Assembly (NCBI RefSeq): GCF_002157355.1
Contig: NZ_LYMK01000018.1
Coordinates: forward strand, 59,287-123,286
DNA: 64,000 nt
Reading direction: 5' to 3'
Source of the DNA: Variovorax sp. JS1663
GTDB lineage: Bacteria > Pseudomonadota > Gammaproteobacteria > Burkholderiales > Burkholderiaceae_C
The notes beneath the pieces were generated by a model. It saw only the letters and a list, made by a program, of their open reading frames with translations. It made no database searches and was not told where the DNA came from. Position numbers and translations under genes: made by a program. Positions 1-9,830 of the stretch are shown piece by piece. The stretch's first letter is position 1, and each line of letters opens with the position of its first letter.

Positions 1-3000
1 GAGAACAGGCGCTCCGAGCCGCAGCCCGGGAAGTAGAACACGGCTTCCGTCTCCGGCGTCGTGGCCTTTGGGTCGCGGATGATCGGCACGTAGTCGGCAT
101 CCTCGATGTCCAGCAGCGCACGCGCAGTCTTGTTGGGCAGGCCGCCCGGCATCTTCTTGTTGATGAAGTGGATCACCTGCTCCTTGATCGGGGCGGCACC
201 CAGCGTCGCCGGCGGCGCCGCCGTCTGCTTCTTCGCCAGGCCGCGCAGCAGGTCGTTGGCCAGGCGCTGAGCCTTGAAGCCGATATCCACCATGCCGGTG
301 CGCATGGCCTTGATGGTCTGCGGATTGGTGGCGTTCAGGAACAGCATCGCCGCCGCGTTGCCAGGCCGGAAGGACTTCTGGCCCATCTTGCGCAGCAGGT
401 TGCGCATGTTCATCGACACGTCGCCGAAGTCGATGTTCACCGGGCAGGGCGTCACGCACTTGTGGCAGACCGTGCAGTGGTCGGCCACGTCCTCGAACTC
501 CTCCCAGTGCTTGATGCTGACGCCGCGCCGGGTCTGCTCCTCGTAGAGGAAGGCCTCGACCAGCAACGAGGTCGCAAGGATCTTGTTGCGCGGCGAATAG
601 AGCAGGTTGGCGCGCGGCACGTGTGTCGCGCACACCGGCTTGCACTTGCCGCAGCGCAGGCAGTCCTTCACGCTGTCGGCGATGGCGCCGATGTCGCTCT
701 GCTGCATGATCAGCGACTCGTGGCCCATCAGGCCGAAGCTGGGCGTGTAGGCGTTGGTCAGGTCGGCATAGAGCCCGGGGCCGGCATGCAGCGAGGGCCG
801 CAGCAGCTTGCCCTTGTTGAAGCGCCCCTCCGGGTCGACGCGCTGCTTGTAGTCGGCAAAGGGCTGCAGCTCGTCATCCGACAGGAACTCCAGCTTGGTG
901 ATGCCGATGCCGTGCTCGCCGGAGATCACGCCGTCCAGGCTGCGCGCCAGCACCATGATGCGGGCCACCGCGGCATGCGCGGTCTGCAGCATCTCGTAGT
1001 TGTCGCTGTTGACCGGGATGTTGGTGTGGACATTGCCGTCGCCCGCATGCATGTGCAGCGCCACCCAGACCCGGCCCGTGAGCACGCGCTGGTGGATCGC
1101 ATTGCATTCTTCCAGGATGGGCGCGAACTCCGCCCCGGTGAAGATGGCGGCCAGGGGCGCGCGGATCTGCGTCTTCCAGCTCGCACGCAGCGAATGGTCC
1201 TGCAGTTGCGGGAACAGGGTGTCGATCTGCGACAGCCACCCCTGCCAGAGGGCGCGCACCTCGCGCACCAGCGCCACCGCCTGCGCCACGCGGTCTTCCA
1301 GCAGCTCGGCCGAGGACAGCTCGCTGGCATCGTCGCTCTTGCCGAGCGGCAGGTGTCCGCGCAGGAAGAATGCCTCCAGCTCGTCCGCCAGCGCCAGCTT
1401 GTTCTGCAGCGACAGCTCGATGTTGATGCGCTCGATGCCGTCGGTGTAGTCGGCCATGCGCGGAAGCGGGATCACCACGTCCTCGTTGATCTTGAAGGCG
1501 TTGGTGTGGCGGCTGATGGCTGCCGTGCGCTTGCGGTCCAGCCAGAACTTCTTGCGCGCCTCGGGGCTGATGGCGATGAAGCCCTCGCCGCTGCGCGAAT
1601 TGGCGAGGCGCACGACCTCGGAGGTCACGCGCGCCACCGCGTCGGCATCGTCGCCGGCGATGTCGCCGATCAGCACCATCTTGGGCAGGCCGCCGTGCGT
1701 CTTCGACTTGGTCGCGTAGCCGACCGCCTTGAGGTAGCGATCGTCCAGGTGCTCGAGGCCGGCCAGCAGAACGCCCGAGCGCTTCTGTTCGGCGAACATG
1801 AAGTCCTTGATCTCGACGATGCTGGGCACCGCATCCTTGGCGTTGCCGAAGAACTCCAGGCACACGGTGCGGGTGTGCGCGGGCATGCGGTGGACCACCC
1901 AGCGGCAGCTGGTGATGAGGCCGTCGCAGCCCTCCTTCTGGATGCCCGGCAGGCCGGAGAGGAACTTGTCGGTCACGTCCTTGCCGAGCCCCTCCTTGCG
2001 GAAGGTCTTGCCGGGGATCTCGAGCCGCTCGCTGCGCAGTTTCGTCCGACCGTCGGCCGCGAAGTACTGCAGCTCGAACACCGCGCTCTCCGCGTCGTGG
2101 ATCTTGCCCAGGTTGTGGCCGATGCGGCTCACTTCCAGCCACTCGGCATCGGGCGTCACCATGCGCCAGGAGGCCAGATTGTCGAGCGCCGTGCCCCACA
2201 GCACCGCCTTCTTGCCACCGGCGTTCATCGCGACGTTGCCGCCGACGCAGGAGGCCTCGGCCGACGTGGGGTCGACCGCGAACACGAAGCCCGCGCGCTC
2301 GGCCGCGTCGGCCACGCGCTGGGTCACCACGCCGGCCTCGGTCCAGACGGTCGGCACGGGATGGTCGATGCCGGGCAACGGAACCATCTCGACCTCGGTC
2401 ATGGCCTCCAGCTTTTCGGTGTTGATGACGGCGCTGTTCCACGTCAGCGGAATCGCGCCGCCCGTGTAGCCGGTGCCGCCGCCGCGCGGAATGATGGTGA
2501 GCCCGAGCTCGATGCAGCCCTTGACCAGCGCGGCCATCTCGGCCTCGGAGTCGGGCGTCAGCACCACGAAGGGGTATTCGACCCGCCAGTCGGTGGCGTC
2601 CGTGACATGGGAGACCCGCGACAGCCCGTCGAACTTGATGTTGTCACGCGCCGTGAGCCGGCCGAGTGTGCGGGTGGTTTGGCGCCGCAGCGAGGCCACC
2701 TGGCGGAACATCGCATCGAAGGCCTGCACCGCCTGCGCCACCAGGCCCGTGAGCTCGCCGACCAGCGCGTCGCGCTGCGCGGCCGCATCGGGCGTGCGTC
2801 GCTTCTGCACTTCCGACAGGCGGTGGTTGAGCGCCTCCACCAGCTGCCCGCGGCGGCGCGGGTTGTCCAGCAGGTCGTCGACCAAGTAGGGATTGCGCTG
2901 CACCACCCAGATGTCGCCCAGCACCTCGTAGAGCATGCGGGCGGAGCGGCCGGTGCGGCGCTCGGCGCGCAGGGTCTGCAGCAGCTCCCAGCCGCGCTCG

Positions 3001-3122
3001 CCCAGCAGGCGGATCACGATCTCGCGATCGGAGAAGCTGGTGTAGTTGTAGGGGATCTCACGCAATCGCGCGGGCTCTGCGGCCTGCGACAACAACGCCG
3101 TCAACGCGGTCGGTGCATTCAT
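1..3122 (-). CDS. DUF3683-type FAD-linked oxidoreductase with iron-sulfur domain (partial, 3' end outside window)
   Basis: Membrane-associated flavin dehydrogenase of the D-lactate/glycolate oxidase type, predicted to oxidise a 2-hydroxy acid and pass electrons through iron-sulfur clusters; the true substrate is unknown. Reading the minus strand from ATG at 3122 ([13 protein letters not shown]) gives about 1040 codons with no stop. In order: an N-terminal DUF3683-like region, an FAD-binding type 4 domain ([14 protein letters not shown] near residue 190), an FAD-oxidase C-terminal domain ([12 protein letters not shown] near 690), two Cys-rich 4Fe-4S motifs ([11 protein letters not shown], then [12 protein letters not shown]), and the beginning of a CCG-type heterodisulfide-reductase domain (YFPGCGSE) where the window ends. 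Single-polypeptide fusions of this kind, roughly 1300 residues long, are common in Burkholderiales. It lies downstream of serA on the same strand. The long plus-strand frame over it is an antisense shadow. Confidence 0.9.
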   Translation of the reverse strand, partial: MNAPTALTALLSQAAEPARLREIPYNYTSFSDREIVIRLLGERGWELLQTLRAERRTGRSARMLYEVLGDIWVVQRNPYLVDDLLDNPRRRGQLVEALNHRLSEVQKRRTPDAAAQRDALVGELTGLVAQAVQAFDAMFRQVASLRRQTTRTLGRLTARDNIKFDGLSRVSHVTDATDWRVEYPFVVLTPDSEAEMAALVKGCIELGLTIIPRGGGTGYTGGAIPLTWNSAVINTEKLEAMTEVEMVPLPGIDHPVPTVWTEAGVVTQRVADAAERAGFVFAVDPTSAEASCVGGNVAMNAGGKKAVLWGTALDNLASWRMVTPDAEWLEVSRIGHNLGKIHDAESAVFELQYFAADGRTKLRSERLEIPGKTFRKEGLGKDVTDKFLSGLPGIQKEGCDGLITSCRWVVHRMPAHTRTVCLEFFGNAKDAVPSIVEIKDFMFAEQKRSGVLLAGLEHLDDRYLKAVGYATKSKTHGGLPKMVLIGDIAGDDADAVARVTSEVVRLANSRSGEGFIAISPEARKKFWLDRKRTAAISRHTNAFKINEDVVIPLPRMADYTDGIERINIELSLQNKLALADELEAFFLRGHLPLGKSDDASELSSAELLEDRVAQAVALVREVRALWQGWLSQIDTLFPQLQDHSLRASWKTQIRAPLAAIFTGAEFAPILEECNAIHQRVLTGRVWVALHMHAGDGNVHTNIPVNSDNYEMLQTAHAAVARIMVLARSLDGVISGEHGIGITKLEFLSDDELQPFADYKQRVDPEGRFNKGKLLRPSLHAGPGLYADLTNAYTPSFGLMGHESLIMQQSDIGAIADSVKDCLRCGKCKPVCATHVPRANLLYSPRNKILATSLLVEAFLYEEQTRRGVSIKHWEEFEDVADHCTVCHKCVTPCPVNIDFGDVSMNMRNLLRKMGQKSFRPGNAAAMLFLNATNPQTIKAMRTGMVDIGFKAQRLANDLLRGLAKKQTAAPPATLGAAPIKEQVIHFINKKMPGGLPNKTARALLDIEDADYVPIIRDPKATTPETEAVFYFPGCGSERLF

Positions 3123-3208
3123 CGGGGAGTGGGCCTCGGTCGGGCGCTGCGCGCCCCTGAACCAGGGCCAGGAATTTTAAGTCAGGCCCGGCCCGCGCGC
3201 CGGGTCGC

Positions 3209-4438
3209 CTAGAAGAGCACCCGGCTGCGGATCGTGCCCGGCACCTGGGCCAGCTTCTCGAGCGCGAGGTCGGAGTAGGCGGCATCGATGTCCGTCACCA
3301 CGTAGCCCACGTTCTCGTTGGTCTGCAGGTACTGCGAGGCGATGTTGATGCCGTTGTCGGCGAACACGCGGTTGATCTCCGACAGCACGCCCGGCACATT
3401 GCGGTGGATGTGCAGCAGGCGGTGCTTGCCCGGGTGCGCCGGCAACGCCACCTCGGGAAAGTTGACCGAGGAGGTCGAGGTGCCGTTGTCGCTGTACTTG
3501 ACCAGCTTCTCCGCCACCTCCAGCCCGATGTTGGCCTGCGCCTCCATGGTGGAGCCGCCGATATGCGGGGTGAGGATCACGTTGTCCAGCCCGCGCAGCG
3601 GCGACTGGAATTCGTCCTTGTTGCTGCGCGGTTCGACCGGGAACACGTCGATCGCGGCGCCCAGCAGCTTCTTCTGCTTCAGCGCCTGCGCCAGCGCCTC
3701 GATGTCGACCACGGTGCCGCGCGAGGCATTGATCAGGATCGAGCCGGGCCGCATGGCCGCGATCTCCTTGGCGCCGATCATCCATTGCGTGGCGGCAGTT
3801 TCGGGCACATGCAGGCTCACGATGTCGCTTTGCAGCAGCAGTTCGTTGAGCGTGCGCACCTGGCGCGCGTTCCCCAGCGGCAGCTTGGTGACCACGTCGT
3901 AGAAGGCCACCTGCATGCCCAGCGCCTCCGCCAGCACCGACAGCTGCGCGCCGATGGAGCCGTAGCCCACGATGCCCAGCGTCTTGCCCCGGATCTCGAA
4001 GGCGTTCTCGGCCGACTTGAGCCAGCCGCCGCGATGGGCCACCGCACTTTTTTCCGGCACGCCGCGCAGCAGCAGGATGGCCTCCGCCAGCACCAGTTCG
4101 GCAACCGAGCGCGTGTTGGAGTAAGGCGCATTGAAGACGGCCACGCCGTGCTCGCGCGCGGCGTCCAGGTCGATCTGGTTGGTGCCGATGCAGAAGGCGC
4201 CGACCGCCACCAGCTTCTGCGCGGCGGCGAAGACCTCGGCAGTCAGCTGGGTGCGGGAGCGGATGCCGAGGAAATGCACGTCGGCCACGCGCTGCCGGAG
4301 TTCCTCTTCGGGCAGGGCGCCGGACAGCGCCTCCACATTGGCATAGCCGGCGGCATGCAAGACCTCGACCGCCGAAGGATGGATGCCTTCGAGCAGAAGG
4401 AACTTGATCTTGCTTTTGTCGAGGGAGGTCTTGCTCAT
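3209..4438 (-). CDS. serA: D-3-phosphoglycerate dehydrogenase
   Basis: Cytosolic NAD-dependent enzyme that oxidises 3-phosphoglycerate to 3-phosphohydroxypyruvate, the first step of serine synthesis. The 409-residue product matches the E. coli length (410). It has the Rossmann motif GIVGYGSIGAQ near residue 155, the catalytic SRGTVVD arginine segment, the acidic PVEP site and the TPHIGGST histidine. A C-terminal ACT domain (about residues 335-409, HRNVPGVLSEINRVFADNG) binds serine for feedback inhibition in this family. The start at 4438 (MSKTSLDKSKIKF) gives the usual N terminus; no strong ribosome-binding site precedes it. It is followed after 86 bp by the large FAD oxidoreductase and diverges from ugpB. 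Confidence 0.97.
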   Translation of the reverse strand: MSKTSLDKSKIKFLLLEGIHPSAVEVLHAAGYANVEALSGALPEEELRQRVADVHFLGIRSRTQLTAEVFAAAQKLVAVGAFCIGTNQIDLDAAREHGVAVFNAPYSNTRSVAELVLAEAILLLRGVPEKSAVAHRGGWLKSAENAFEIRGKTLGIVGYGSIGAQLSVLAEALGMQVAFYDVVTKLPLGNARQVRTLNELLLQSDIVSLHVPETAATQWMIGAKEIAAMRPGSILINASRGTVVDIEALAQALKQKKLLGAAIDVFPVEPRSNKDEFQSPLRGLDNVILTPHIGGSTMEAQANIGLEVAEKLVKYSDNGTSTSSVNFPEVALPAHPGKHRLLHIHRNVPGVLSEINRVFADNGINIASQYLQTNENVGYVVTDIDAAYSDLALEKLAQVPGTIRSRVLF

Positions 4439-4585
4439 ACGCGTCGCGGAAGCCCCGGCACACCTGAAAAAGGGAGGGCGATGCTAGCATGGTGCAGCGC
4501 AGCAACCGGCTTCCGTCGGCCGCGCGTCCCGGGTGTGAAAAGGGTTTCCCCGGCTGGAGAGGCATCCGCCGAGTGCGACAGAATG

Positions 4586-4618
4586 TGACGCGGCCGTGTC
4601 ATACGTACGGCCTAGCAT
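4586..4618 (+). promoter_or_regulatory. putative ugpB promoter/operator
   Basis: Upstream of ugpB there is an inverted repeat TGAC-N8-GTCA (4586-4601). Its right arm lies in GTGTCAT (4596-4602), which resembles one half of the Pho-box unit CTGTCAT. A -10-like TAGCAT follows at 4613-4618. In E. coli ugp is PhoB-controlled, which makes a Pho-type site plausible, but a second correctly spaced 7-mer is not visible, so the assignment is tentative. Confidence 0.3.
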
Positions 4619-4650
4619 CCGCGCTTTTGTTTCTCTCCCTAGGAGTCTTC

Positions 4651-5961
4651 ATGCGATTCAAGACGTTCGCCGTGGCATCGGCGCTGGCGGCAACGCTCTC
4701 GGCCCCTGCGATGGCCCAGACCGAAATCCAGTGGTGGCATTCCATGAGCGGCCCGCTCGGCGAATGGGTCAACGACCTCGCGAAGCAATACAACGCCAGC
4801 CAGAAGGACTACAAGATCGTCGCCACCTACAAGGGCCAGTACGACGAGTCGATGACCGCTGCCATCGCCGCCTTCCGCGCCGGCAATGCGCCTGACATCC
4901 TCCAGGTGTTCGAGGTGGGCACCGCCACGATGATGGCCTCCAAGACCGCCATCAAGCCGGTGGGCGAAGTGATGAGCTCGGGCGGCGCCAAGTTCGACCC
5001 CAGCGTGTACGTGCCAGCCGTGGCCGGCTACTACACCGCGCCCAACGGCCAGATGCTGAGCTTCCCCTTCAACAGCTCGACGACCATCTTCTATTACAAC
5101 AAGGACGCCTTCAGGGCGGCTGGCCTCGATCCCGAGAAGGCGCCGACCACCTGGCCCGAGGTGATCGCCGCCGCCGACAAGCTCAAGGCCAGCGGCCACA
5201 AGTGCCCTTTCACCACCAGTTGGATGAGCTGGACCCAGCTCGAGAGCTTTTCGGCCTGGCACAACACGCTGTACGCGACGCAGAACAACGGCTTCGGCGG
5301 CACCGCGGCGCGCCTGGCCTTCAACTCGCCGCTGCACGTCAAGCATTTCGAGAACCTGGCCAAGATGGCCAAGGACGGCACCTTCGTCTACAAGGGCCGC
5401 AACAATACGCCCGACGCCGCCTTCCCGTCGGGCGAGTGCGCGATGATGACCGGCTCCTCGGGCCTGTACGCACGCGTGGCCAAGGACGCCAAGTTCAAGT
5501 ACGGCATCTCCACCCTGCCCGTCTACGCCGACGTGAAGGGCGCGCCGCAGAACACCGTCATCGGCGGCGCCAGCCTCTGGGTGATGTCGGGCAAGCCGGC
5601 CGACCACTACAAGGGCGTGGCCAGCTTCTTCACCTTCCTGTCGGACACCAAGGTGCAGTCCGACAGCCATAAGCGCACCGGCTACCTGCCGATCACGACC
5701 GCGGCATTCAAGCTGACCGATGCGTCGGGCTTCTACAAGGAGAACCCGGGCACTGACGTGGCCGTGACGCAAATGATCCGCAAGACCACCGACAAGTCGC
5801 GCGGCATCCGCCTGGGCAACTTCGTCCAGATCCGCACGATCATCGACGAAGAGACCGAGCAGATCTGGAACGGCAAGAAGACGCCCAAGGAAGCGTTGGA
5901 CGCTGCAGTGAAGCGCGGCGACGAACAACTGGAGCGCTTCCAGAAAGCAAACAAGGGCTGA
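4651..5961 (+). CDS. ugpB: sn-glycerol-3-phosphate ABC transporter, periplasmic substrate-binding protein
   Basis: Periplasmic receptor that captures sn-glycerol-3-phosphate or glycerophosphodiesters and delivers them to UgpAE. The start at 4651 (MRFKTFAVASALAATLSAPA) follows an AGGAG at 4641-4645 and yields a classical signal peptide cleaved after AMA, with mature protein starting QTEIQWWHSMSG. The product is 436 residues, normal for UgpB (E. coli 438). The WWHSM and FPFNSST segments are typical of UgpB among family 1 extracellular solute-binding proteins. It is the first gene of ugpBAECQ. A hairpin between ugpB and ugpA probably keeps the receptor in excess over the permeases. An open frame extends upstream to 4489, but the ribosome-binding site and signal peptide decide the start. 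Confidence 0.96.
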   Translation: MRFKTFAVASALAATLSAPAMAQTEIQWWHSMSGPLGEWVNDLAKQYNASQKDYKIVATYKGQYDESMTAAIAAFRAGNAPDILQVFEVGTATMMASKTAIKPVGEVMSSGGAKFDPSVYVPAVAGYYTAPNGQMLSFPFNSSTTIFYYNKDAFRAAGLDPEKAPTTWPEVIAAADKLKASGHKCPFTTSWMSWTQLESFSAWHNTLYATQNNGFGGTAARLAFNSPLHVKHFENLAKMAKDGTFVYKGRNNTPDAAFPSGECAMMTGSSGLYARVAKDAKFKYGISTLPVYADVKGAPQNTVIGGASLWVMSGKPADHYKGVASFFTFLSDTKVQSDSHKRTGYLPITTAAFKLTDASGFYKENPGTDVAVTQMIRKTTDKSRGIRLGNFVQIRTIIDEETEQIWNGKKTPKEALDAAVKRGDEQLERFQKANKG

Positions 5962-6012
5962 CGCAGGCTCGCGCCTGCGCAGCCCTTCGGGCGTTTACGG
6001 CACCCCACCCTG

Positions 6013-6036
6013 CCCTCTCCGCCAAGCGGGGGAGGG
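6013..6036. repeat. C-rich palindromic repeat (REP-like) between ugpB and ugpA
   Basis: Arms CCCTCTCCGC (6013-6022) and GCGGGGGAGGG (6026-6036) form a near-perfect hairpin. It resembles the element inside pbpC at 31156-31176: C-rich left arm, A-containing three-base loop, GGGGGAGG-like right arm. It probably belongs to a dispersed palindromic family of Comamonadaceae, though only a genome comparison would prove that. Confidence 0.55.
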
Positions 6037-6072
6037 TACCTGCCGGTGAGGTGACGGCCGCAGTAGACTCGC

Positions 6073-6114
6073 ACGCCCGCCCTGACCGAAGACGGGGGCG
6101 GGCGTTTCGTTTTT
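6073..6114 (+). terminator. intercistronic terminator/attenuator between ugpB and ugpA
   Basis: A perfect 10-bp stem (ACGCCCGCCC at 6073-6082 with GGGCGGGCGT at 6096-6105) is followed by TTCGTTTTT. This is a convincing Rho-independent terminator just upstream of the ugpA ribosome-binding site. Partial read-through would give more UgpB than UgpAEC. Confidence 0.75.
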
Positions 6115-6130
6115 GAGGGCTTGGAGGGAT

Positions 6131-7012
6131 ATGGAGAAACGCGTTCTTTTCCGGTCGGGCTGGTTGCCTTGGCTGCTGATCGCGCCGCAGATGGTGGTGA
6201 TACTGGTGTTCTTCTTCTGGCCCGCCAGCCAGGCGATCCTGCAGTCGATGCAATCGGAGGACGCCTTCGGCACCTCCACCGTCTTCGTCGGACTCGAAAA
6301 CTTCCAGACCCTGTTCGATGACCCCGCCTACGTCGAGTCGTTCAAGGTCACGGCGCTGTTCTCGGTGCTGGTGGCCGGCAGCGGGATCGCGCTGTCGCTG
6401 ATGCTGGCCATCTTCGCCGACCGCATCCTGCGGGGCGCCCTGGTCTACAAGACCTTCCTGATCATTCCCTACGCCGTGGCGCCGGCCATTGCAGGCGTGC
6501 TGTGGGTGTTCATGTTCTCGCCCAGCATCGGCGTTGTGTCGTACTTCCTGCGCTACATCGGCGTGGACTGGAACCACCTGCTCAACTCCAACCAGGCGCT
6601 CACGCTGATCGTGGTGGCGGCCGTGTGGAAGCAGATTTCCTACAACTTCCTCTTCTTCCTGGCGGGCCTGCAGTCCATTCCCAAGGCGCTGATCGAGGCC
6701 GCGGCCATCGACGGCGCAGGGCCGCTGCGGCGCTTCTTCACCATTCAGTTCCCGCTGCTGTCGCCCACCACCTTCTTCCTCCTGGTGATCAACATCGTCT
6801 ACGCCTTCTTCGACACCTTCGCCATCGTGCACGCGACCACCGAAGGCGGCCCGGGCCGCGACACCGCGATCCTGGTCTACAAGGTCTGGCACGACGGCTT
6901 CAAGGCCCTCGACCTCGGCGGCTCGGCGGCGCAATCGGTGGTGCTGATGGTGATCGTCGTCGCGCTGACGGTGATCCAGTTCCGCTATGTCGAGAAAAAG
7001 GTGCAGTACTGA
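6131..7012 (+). CDS. ugpA: sn-glycerol-3-phosphate ABC transporter permease UgpA
   Basis: Inner-membrane permease that forms the glycerol-3-phosphate channel with UgpE. The start at 6131 ([20 protein letters not shown]) follows GGAGGGA at 6123-6129 and gives 293 residues (E. coli 295). About six hydrophobic segments are visible. The binding-protein-dependent transport signature, the EAA loop that docks on the ATPase, is present near residue 190 ([15 protein letters not shown]). The C-terminal region (YVEKKVQY) matches the family. It lies second in ugpBAECQ, 45 bp before ugpE. The longer frame beginning at 6113 has no ribosome-binding site. Confidence 0.96.
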   Translation: MEKRVLFRSGWLPWLLIAPQMVVILVFFFWPASQAILQSMQSEDAFGTSTVFVGLENFQTLFDDPAYVESFKVTALFSVLVAGSGIALSLMLAIFADRILRGALVYKTFLIIPYAVAPAIAGVLWVFMFSPSIGVVSYFLRYIGVDWNHLLNSNQALTLIVVAAVWKQISYNFLFFLAGLQSIPKALIEAAAIDGAGPLRRFFTIQFPLLSPTTFFLLVINIVYAFFDTFAIVHATTEGGPGRDTAILVYKVWHDGFKALDLGGSAAQSVVLMVIVVALTVIQFRYVEKKVQY

Positions 7013-7057
7013 TGGCTTTCCGACCCCTCGCCTGCGCCGCTTCCTGGAGCCTCCGCC

Positions 7058-7906
7058 ATGGTTGAACGCCGCCCCGGCCTCACGCTCCTGTCGCACGTGG
7101 TGCTGATCCTGGGCATCGCCATCGTGGCCTTCCCGATCTACCTCGCCTTCGTCGCCTCCACCCATACCCGCGACGCCATCCTGCAGGTGCCCATGCCGCT
7201 CGTGCCGGGCGGCCACATGGTCGAGAACTACGCCGCGGCCCTGATGGGCGCCGACACCCAGGGCGCGCGCGTCGTGGTGGGCCGCATGATGTGGATCAGC
7301 CTGGTGACGGCGCTCGTCATCAGCATCGGCAAGATCGCGATCTCGCTGCTGTCGGCCTTCGCCATCGTGTACTTCCGCTTCCCGTTCAAGAAGCTCGTCT
7401 TCTGGATGATTTTCGTGACACTGATGCTGCCGGTCGAGGTGCGCATCCTGCCGACCTACAAGGTGCTGGCCGACTTGAACATGCTCAACACCTACGCCGG
7501 GTTGACTGTGCCGCTGATCGCGTCGGCCACCGCCACCTTTCTGTTCCGGCAGTTCTTCATGAGCGTGCCGGACGAACTGGTGGAGGCCGCACGCATGGAC
7601 GGTGCCGGACCGATGCGCTTCTTCAAGGACATCCTGGTGCCGCTGTCGCAGACCTCCATCGCGGCGCTGTTCGTGATCCAGTTCATCTACGGCTGGAACC
7701 AGTACCTGTGGCCACTGCTGGCCACGACCAGCGAGGACATGTACCCGGTGGTGATCGGCATCAAGCGGATGATCGCCTCCGGCGACGCCGCGGTGGACTG
7801 GAACCTGGTCATGGCCACGGCCATCCTGGCGCTGGTGCCGCCGGCCATCGTGGTGGTGCTGATGCAGCGCTGGTTCGTCAAGGGCCTGGTGGATACAGAG
7901 AAGTAA
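7058..7906 (+). CDS. ugpE: sn-glycerol-3-phosphate ABC transporter permease UgpE
   Basis: Second inner-membrane permease of the glycerol-3-phosphate importer. The product is 282 residues (E. coli 281), starting [19 protein letters not shown]. It has six predicted membrane spans, the EAA motif near residue 180 ([15 protein letters not shown]), and the segment [11 protein letters not shown] that is highly characteristic of UgpE. The gene ends [14 protein letters not shown], the usual C terminus. It is third in the operon, 18 bp ahead of the ATPase gene. Confidence 0.96.
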   Translation: MVERRPGLTLLSHVVLILGIAIVAFPIYLAFVASTHTRDAILQVPMPLVPGGHMVENYAAALMGADTQGARVVVGRMMWISLVTALVISIGKIAISLLSAFAIVYFRFPFKKLVFWMIFVTLMLPVEVRILPTYKVLADLNMLNTYAGLTVPLIASATATFLFRQFFMSVPDELVEAARMDGAGPMRFFKDILVPLSQTSIAALFVIQFIYGWNQYLWPLLATTSEDMYPVVIGIKRMIASGDAAVDWNLVMATAILALVPPAIVVVLMQRWFVKGLVDTEK

Positions 7907-7924
7907 ACGCGAGAACAAGAGAAC

Positions 7925-8932
7925 ATGTCTGCCATTTCCCTTCGCAACGTCATCAAGCGCTACGGCAAGGGCCCCAAGGCCAACCAGGTGATCCACGGCG
8001 TCTCGGCCGAGATCGAGACAGGTGAGTTCGTCGTCATCGTCGGGCCTTCAGGCTGCGGCAAGTCCACGCTGCTGCGCATGGTCGCGGGCCTGGAGGAAGT
8101 CAGCGCAGGCGAGATTGCCATCGGCAACCGCGTGGTCAACGACATCGAGCCGGCGCAGCGGGACATCGCGATGGTGTTCCAGAACTACGCGCTCTACCCG
8201 CACATGACGAACTTCGACAACATGGCCTACGGGTTGAAGATCGCCAAGGTCCCCAAGGAGGAGATCAAGGCCCGCGTCGACAAGGCCGCCAAGATCCTCG
8301 AGCTGGGCCACCTGCTGGAGCGCAAGCCGCGCGAGCTCTCGGGCGGCCAGCGCCAGCGCGTGGCCATGGGCCGCGCGATCGTGCGCCAGCCGCAGGTCTT
8401 CCTGTTCGACGAACCGCTGTCCAACCTCGACGCCAAGCTGCGCGCGCAAACCCGGCTGGAGATCCAGAAGCTGCACCGCGAGCTGGGCATCACCTCGCTC
8501 TTCGTCACCCACGACCAGGTCGAGGCCATGACGCTGGCGCAGCGCATCATCGTGATGAACGCCGGCGTGATGGACCAGTTCGGCACGCCCGAGGAGGTGT
8601 ACGCGCGGCCCGCCACCACCTTCGTCGCCGGCTTCATCGGCTCGCCGCCGATGAACCTGCTCAAGCACGCGCCCGGCGTGCGGCCCGGCATGATCCTGGG
8701 AATCCGTCCCGAGCACCTCACGCTCGACACCGACGGCTGGACGGTGCAGGTCGAATACGTCGAGCTGCTGGGCGCCGAGCGCCTGATCTATGGACGCATC
8801 GGCGACGAACAGCTCGTGGTGCGTGCCGACGAGGGCCAGCCCGCCCCCGTGGCCGGCGACACGGTGAAGATCGCGGCGCGCCAGGACAAGCTGCATTGGT
8901 TCGACGCCGGCTCGGGGAAGCGGGCAGCATGA
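7925..8932 (+). CDS. ugpC: sn-glycerol-3-phosphate ABC transporter ATP-binding protein
   Basis: Cytoplasmic ATPase that powers UgpAE. The 335-residue product carries Walker A (GPSGCGKST, about residue 40), the Q-loop ([10 protein letters not shown]), the ABC signature LSGGQRQR, Walker B ([12 protein letters not shown]) and the switch histidine (FVTHD). A C-terminal TOBE domain with [10 protein letters not shown] places it among MalK/UgpC-type CUT1 ATPases. It is slightly shorter than E. coli UgpC (356). Its TGA overlaps the ATG of the following phosphodiesterase gene (ATGA), which suggests translational coupling. Confidence 0.96.
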   Translation: MSAISLRNVIKRYGKGPKANQVIHGVSAEIETGEFVVIVGPSGCGKSTLLRMVAGLEEVSAGEIAIGNRVVNDIEPAQRDIAMVFQNYALYPHMTNFDNMAYGLKIAKVPKEEIKARVDKAAKILELGHLLERKPRELSGGQRQRVAMGRAIVRQPQVFLFDEPLSNLDAKLRAQTRLEIQKLHRELGITSLFVTHDQVEAMTLAQRIIVMNAGVMDQFGTPEEVYARPATTFVAGFIGSPPMNLLKHAPGVRPGMILGIRPEHLTLDTDGWTVQVEYVELLGAERLIYGRIGDEQLVVRADEGQPAPVAGDTVKIAARQDKLHWFDAGSGKRAA

Positions 8933-9669
8933 AGCCCTGGCCCTACCCTTTCTGGATCGCCCATCGCGGCGCCGGCCGGCTGGCACCCGAGAACACGCTG
9001 GCGGCCTTCCGCCTGGGGGCCGCGTACGGCTACCGCATGTTCGAATGCGACGCCAAGATCAGCGCCGACGGCGTGCCCTTCCTGCTGCACGACGCCACCC
9101 TGGAGCGCACCAGCAACGGCCAGGGCATCGCGGGCGAAAACGCCTGGGCCGCACTGAGTCAGCTCGATGCCGGGGCGTGGCATTCGCGCAGATACGCGGG
9201 CGAGCCGCTGCCGACGCTGGAGGCGCTGGTCCGCTTCTGCCTGGCCAACCGCTATCTGCTCGACATCGAGATCAAGCCCACGCCCGGCGCGGACCGCCAT
9301 ACCGGCGAGGTGGTCGCCGAGCTGGCGGCGCGGCTGTGGGATGACGCACCGCTGCCGCCGCCCGTGCTCACCTCCTTTTCGGTCAAAGCGCTCGAAGGCG
9401 CGAAGGCCGTCCAGCCGGCGCTGCCGCGCGGCCTGTTGCTCGACACGTTGCGGGAGGGCTGGCTCGATACGGCCCTGCGCCTGGACTGCACGGCTGTGGT
9501 CTGCAACTACGCCCTGTGGAATGCGACGACCGTGGCCCAGGTGCATGCGGCCGGCCTGCGCGCGCTGAGCTACACGGTCAACGACGAATCGGTGGCCCGC
9601 TGGCTGGAAGCGCTGGGCACCGACGGCATCGTCACCGACCGTGTCGACCGCTTCAGCCCGGGCGGCTGA
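8929..9669 (+). CDS. ugpQ: glycerophosphodiester phosphodiesterase
   Basis: Hydrolyses glycerophosphodiesters to sn-glycerol-3-phosphate and an alcohol, using what the Ugp transporter imports. The start at 8929 ([16 protein letters not shown]) overlaps the ugpC stop as ATGA; the product is 246 residues (E. coli UgpQ 247). GDPD hallmarks are the catalytic [13 protein letters not shown] near residue 11, the metal-ligand segment [19 protein letters not shown], and IEIKP. There is no signal peptide, consistent with a cytosolic UgpQ rather than periplasmic GlpQ. It is the last gene of the operon. Confidence 0.95.
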   Translation: MKPWPYPFWIAHRGAGRLAPENTLAAFRLGAAYGYRMFECDAKISADGVPFLLHDATLERTSNGQGIAGENAWAALSQLDAGAWHSRRYAGEPLPTLEALVRFCLANRYLLDIEIKPTPGADRHTGEVVAELAARLWDDAPLPPPVLTSFSVKALEGAKAVQPALPRGLLLDTLREGWLDTALRLDCTAVVCNYALWNATTVAQVHAAGLRALSYTVNDESVARWLEALGTDGIVTDRVDRFSPGG

Positions 9670-9716
9670 ATCCGCGCTGCCGGCCGGCGGCAGCGCCCTT
9701 CTATGATCGGGTCATG

Positions 9717-9830
9717 AGACGCAGGGCCGCTCCCAAGGCGAATTCCGTAGCCGAAGGCGAAGGTACTCCAGTGCGCCGCACGGCCGTTCCGAAGGCGAAT
9801 ACCGCAGCCGCAGGCGAAGGTACTCCAGTG
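9717..9830 (+). repeat. two tandem copies of a 57-bp in-frame repeat at the mechanosensitive-channel start
   Basis: Units at 9717-9773 and 9774-9830 are near-identical and share the block GCGAAGGTACTCCAGTG. Translated, they give RRRAAPKANSVAEGEGTPV and RRTAVPKANTAAAGEGTPV. Each unit ends in AAGG-N7-GTG, so each carries a plausible ribosome-binding site and GTG start. Confidence 0.85.

Noticed and set aside
168..3212. 1014-codon plus-strand open frame with an apparent start
   Set aside because: It is antisense to the FAD/iron-sulfur oxidoreductase, whose minus-strand translation shows clear FAD and CxxC motifs. The plus frame is Val/Ala/Arg/His-rich with no recognisable domain, typical of GC-rich antisense frames.
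5840..7996. 718-codon minus-strand frame over ugpA and ugpE
   Set aside because: Both permease genes on the plus strand have ribosome-binding sites, membrane spans and EAA motifs; the opposite frame is low-complexity His/Asp/Gln/Arg.
9717..9830. Tandem repeat considered as a CRISPR or microsatellite
   Set aside because: There are only two adjacent coding units with no spacers; it is an in-frame tandem duplication.
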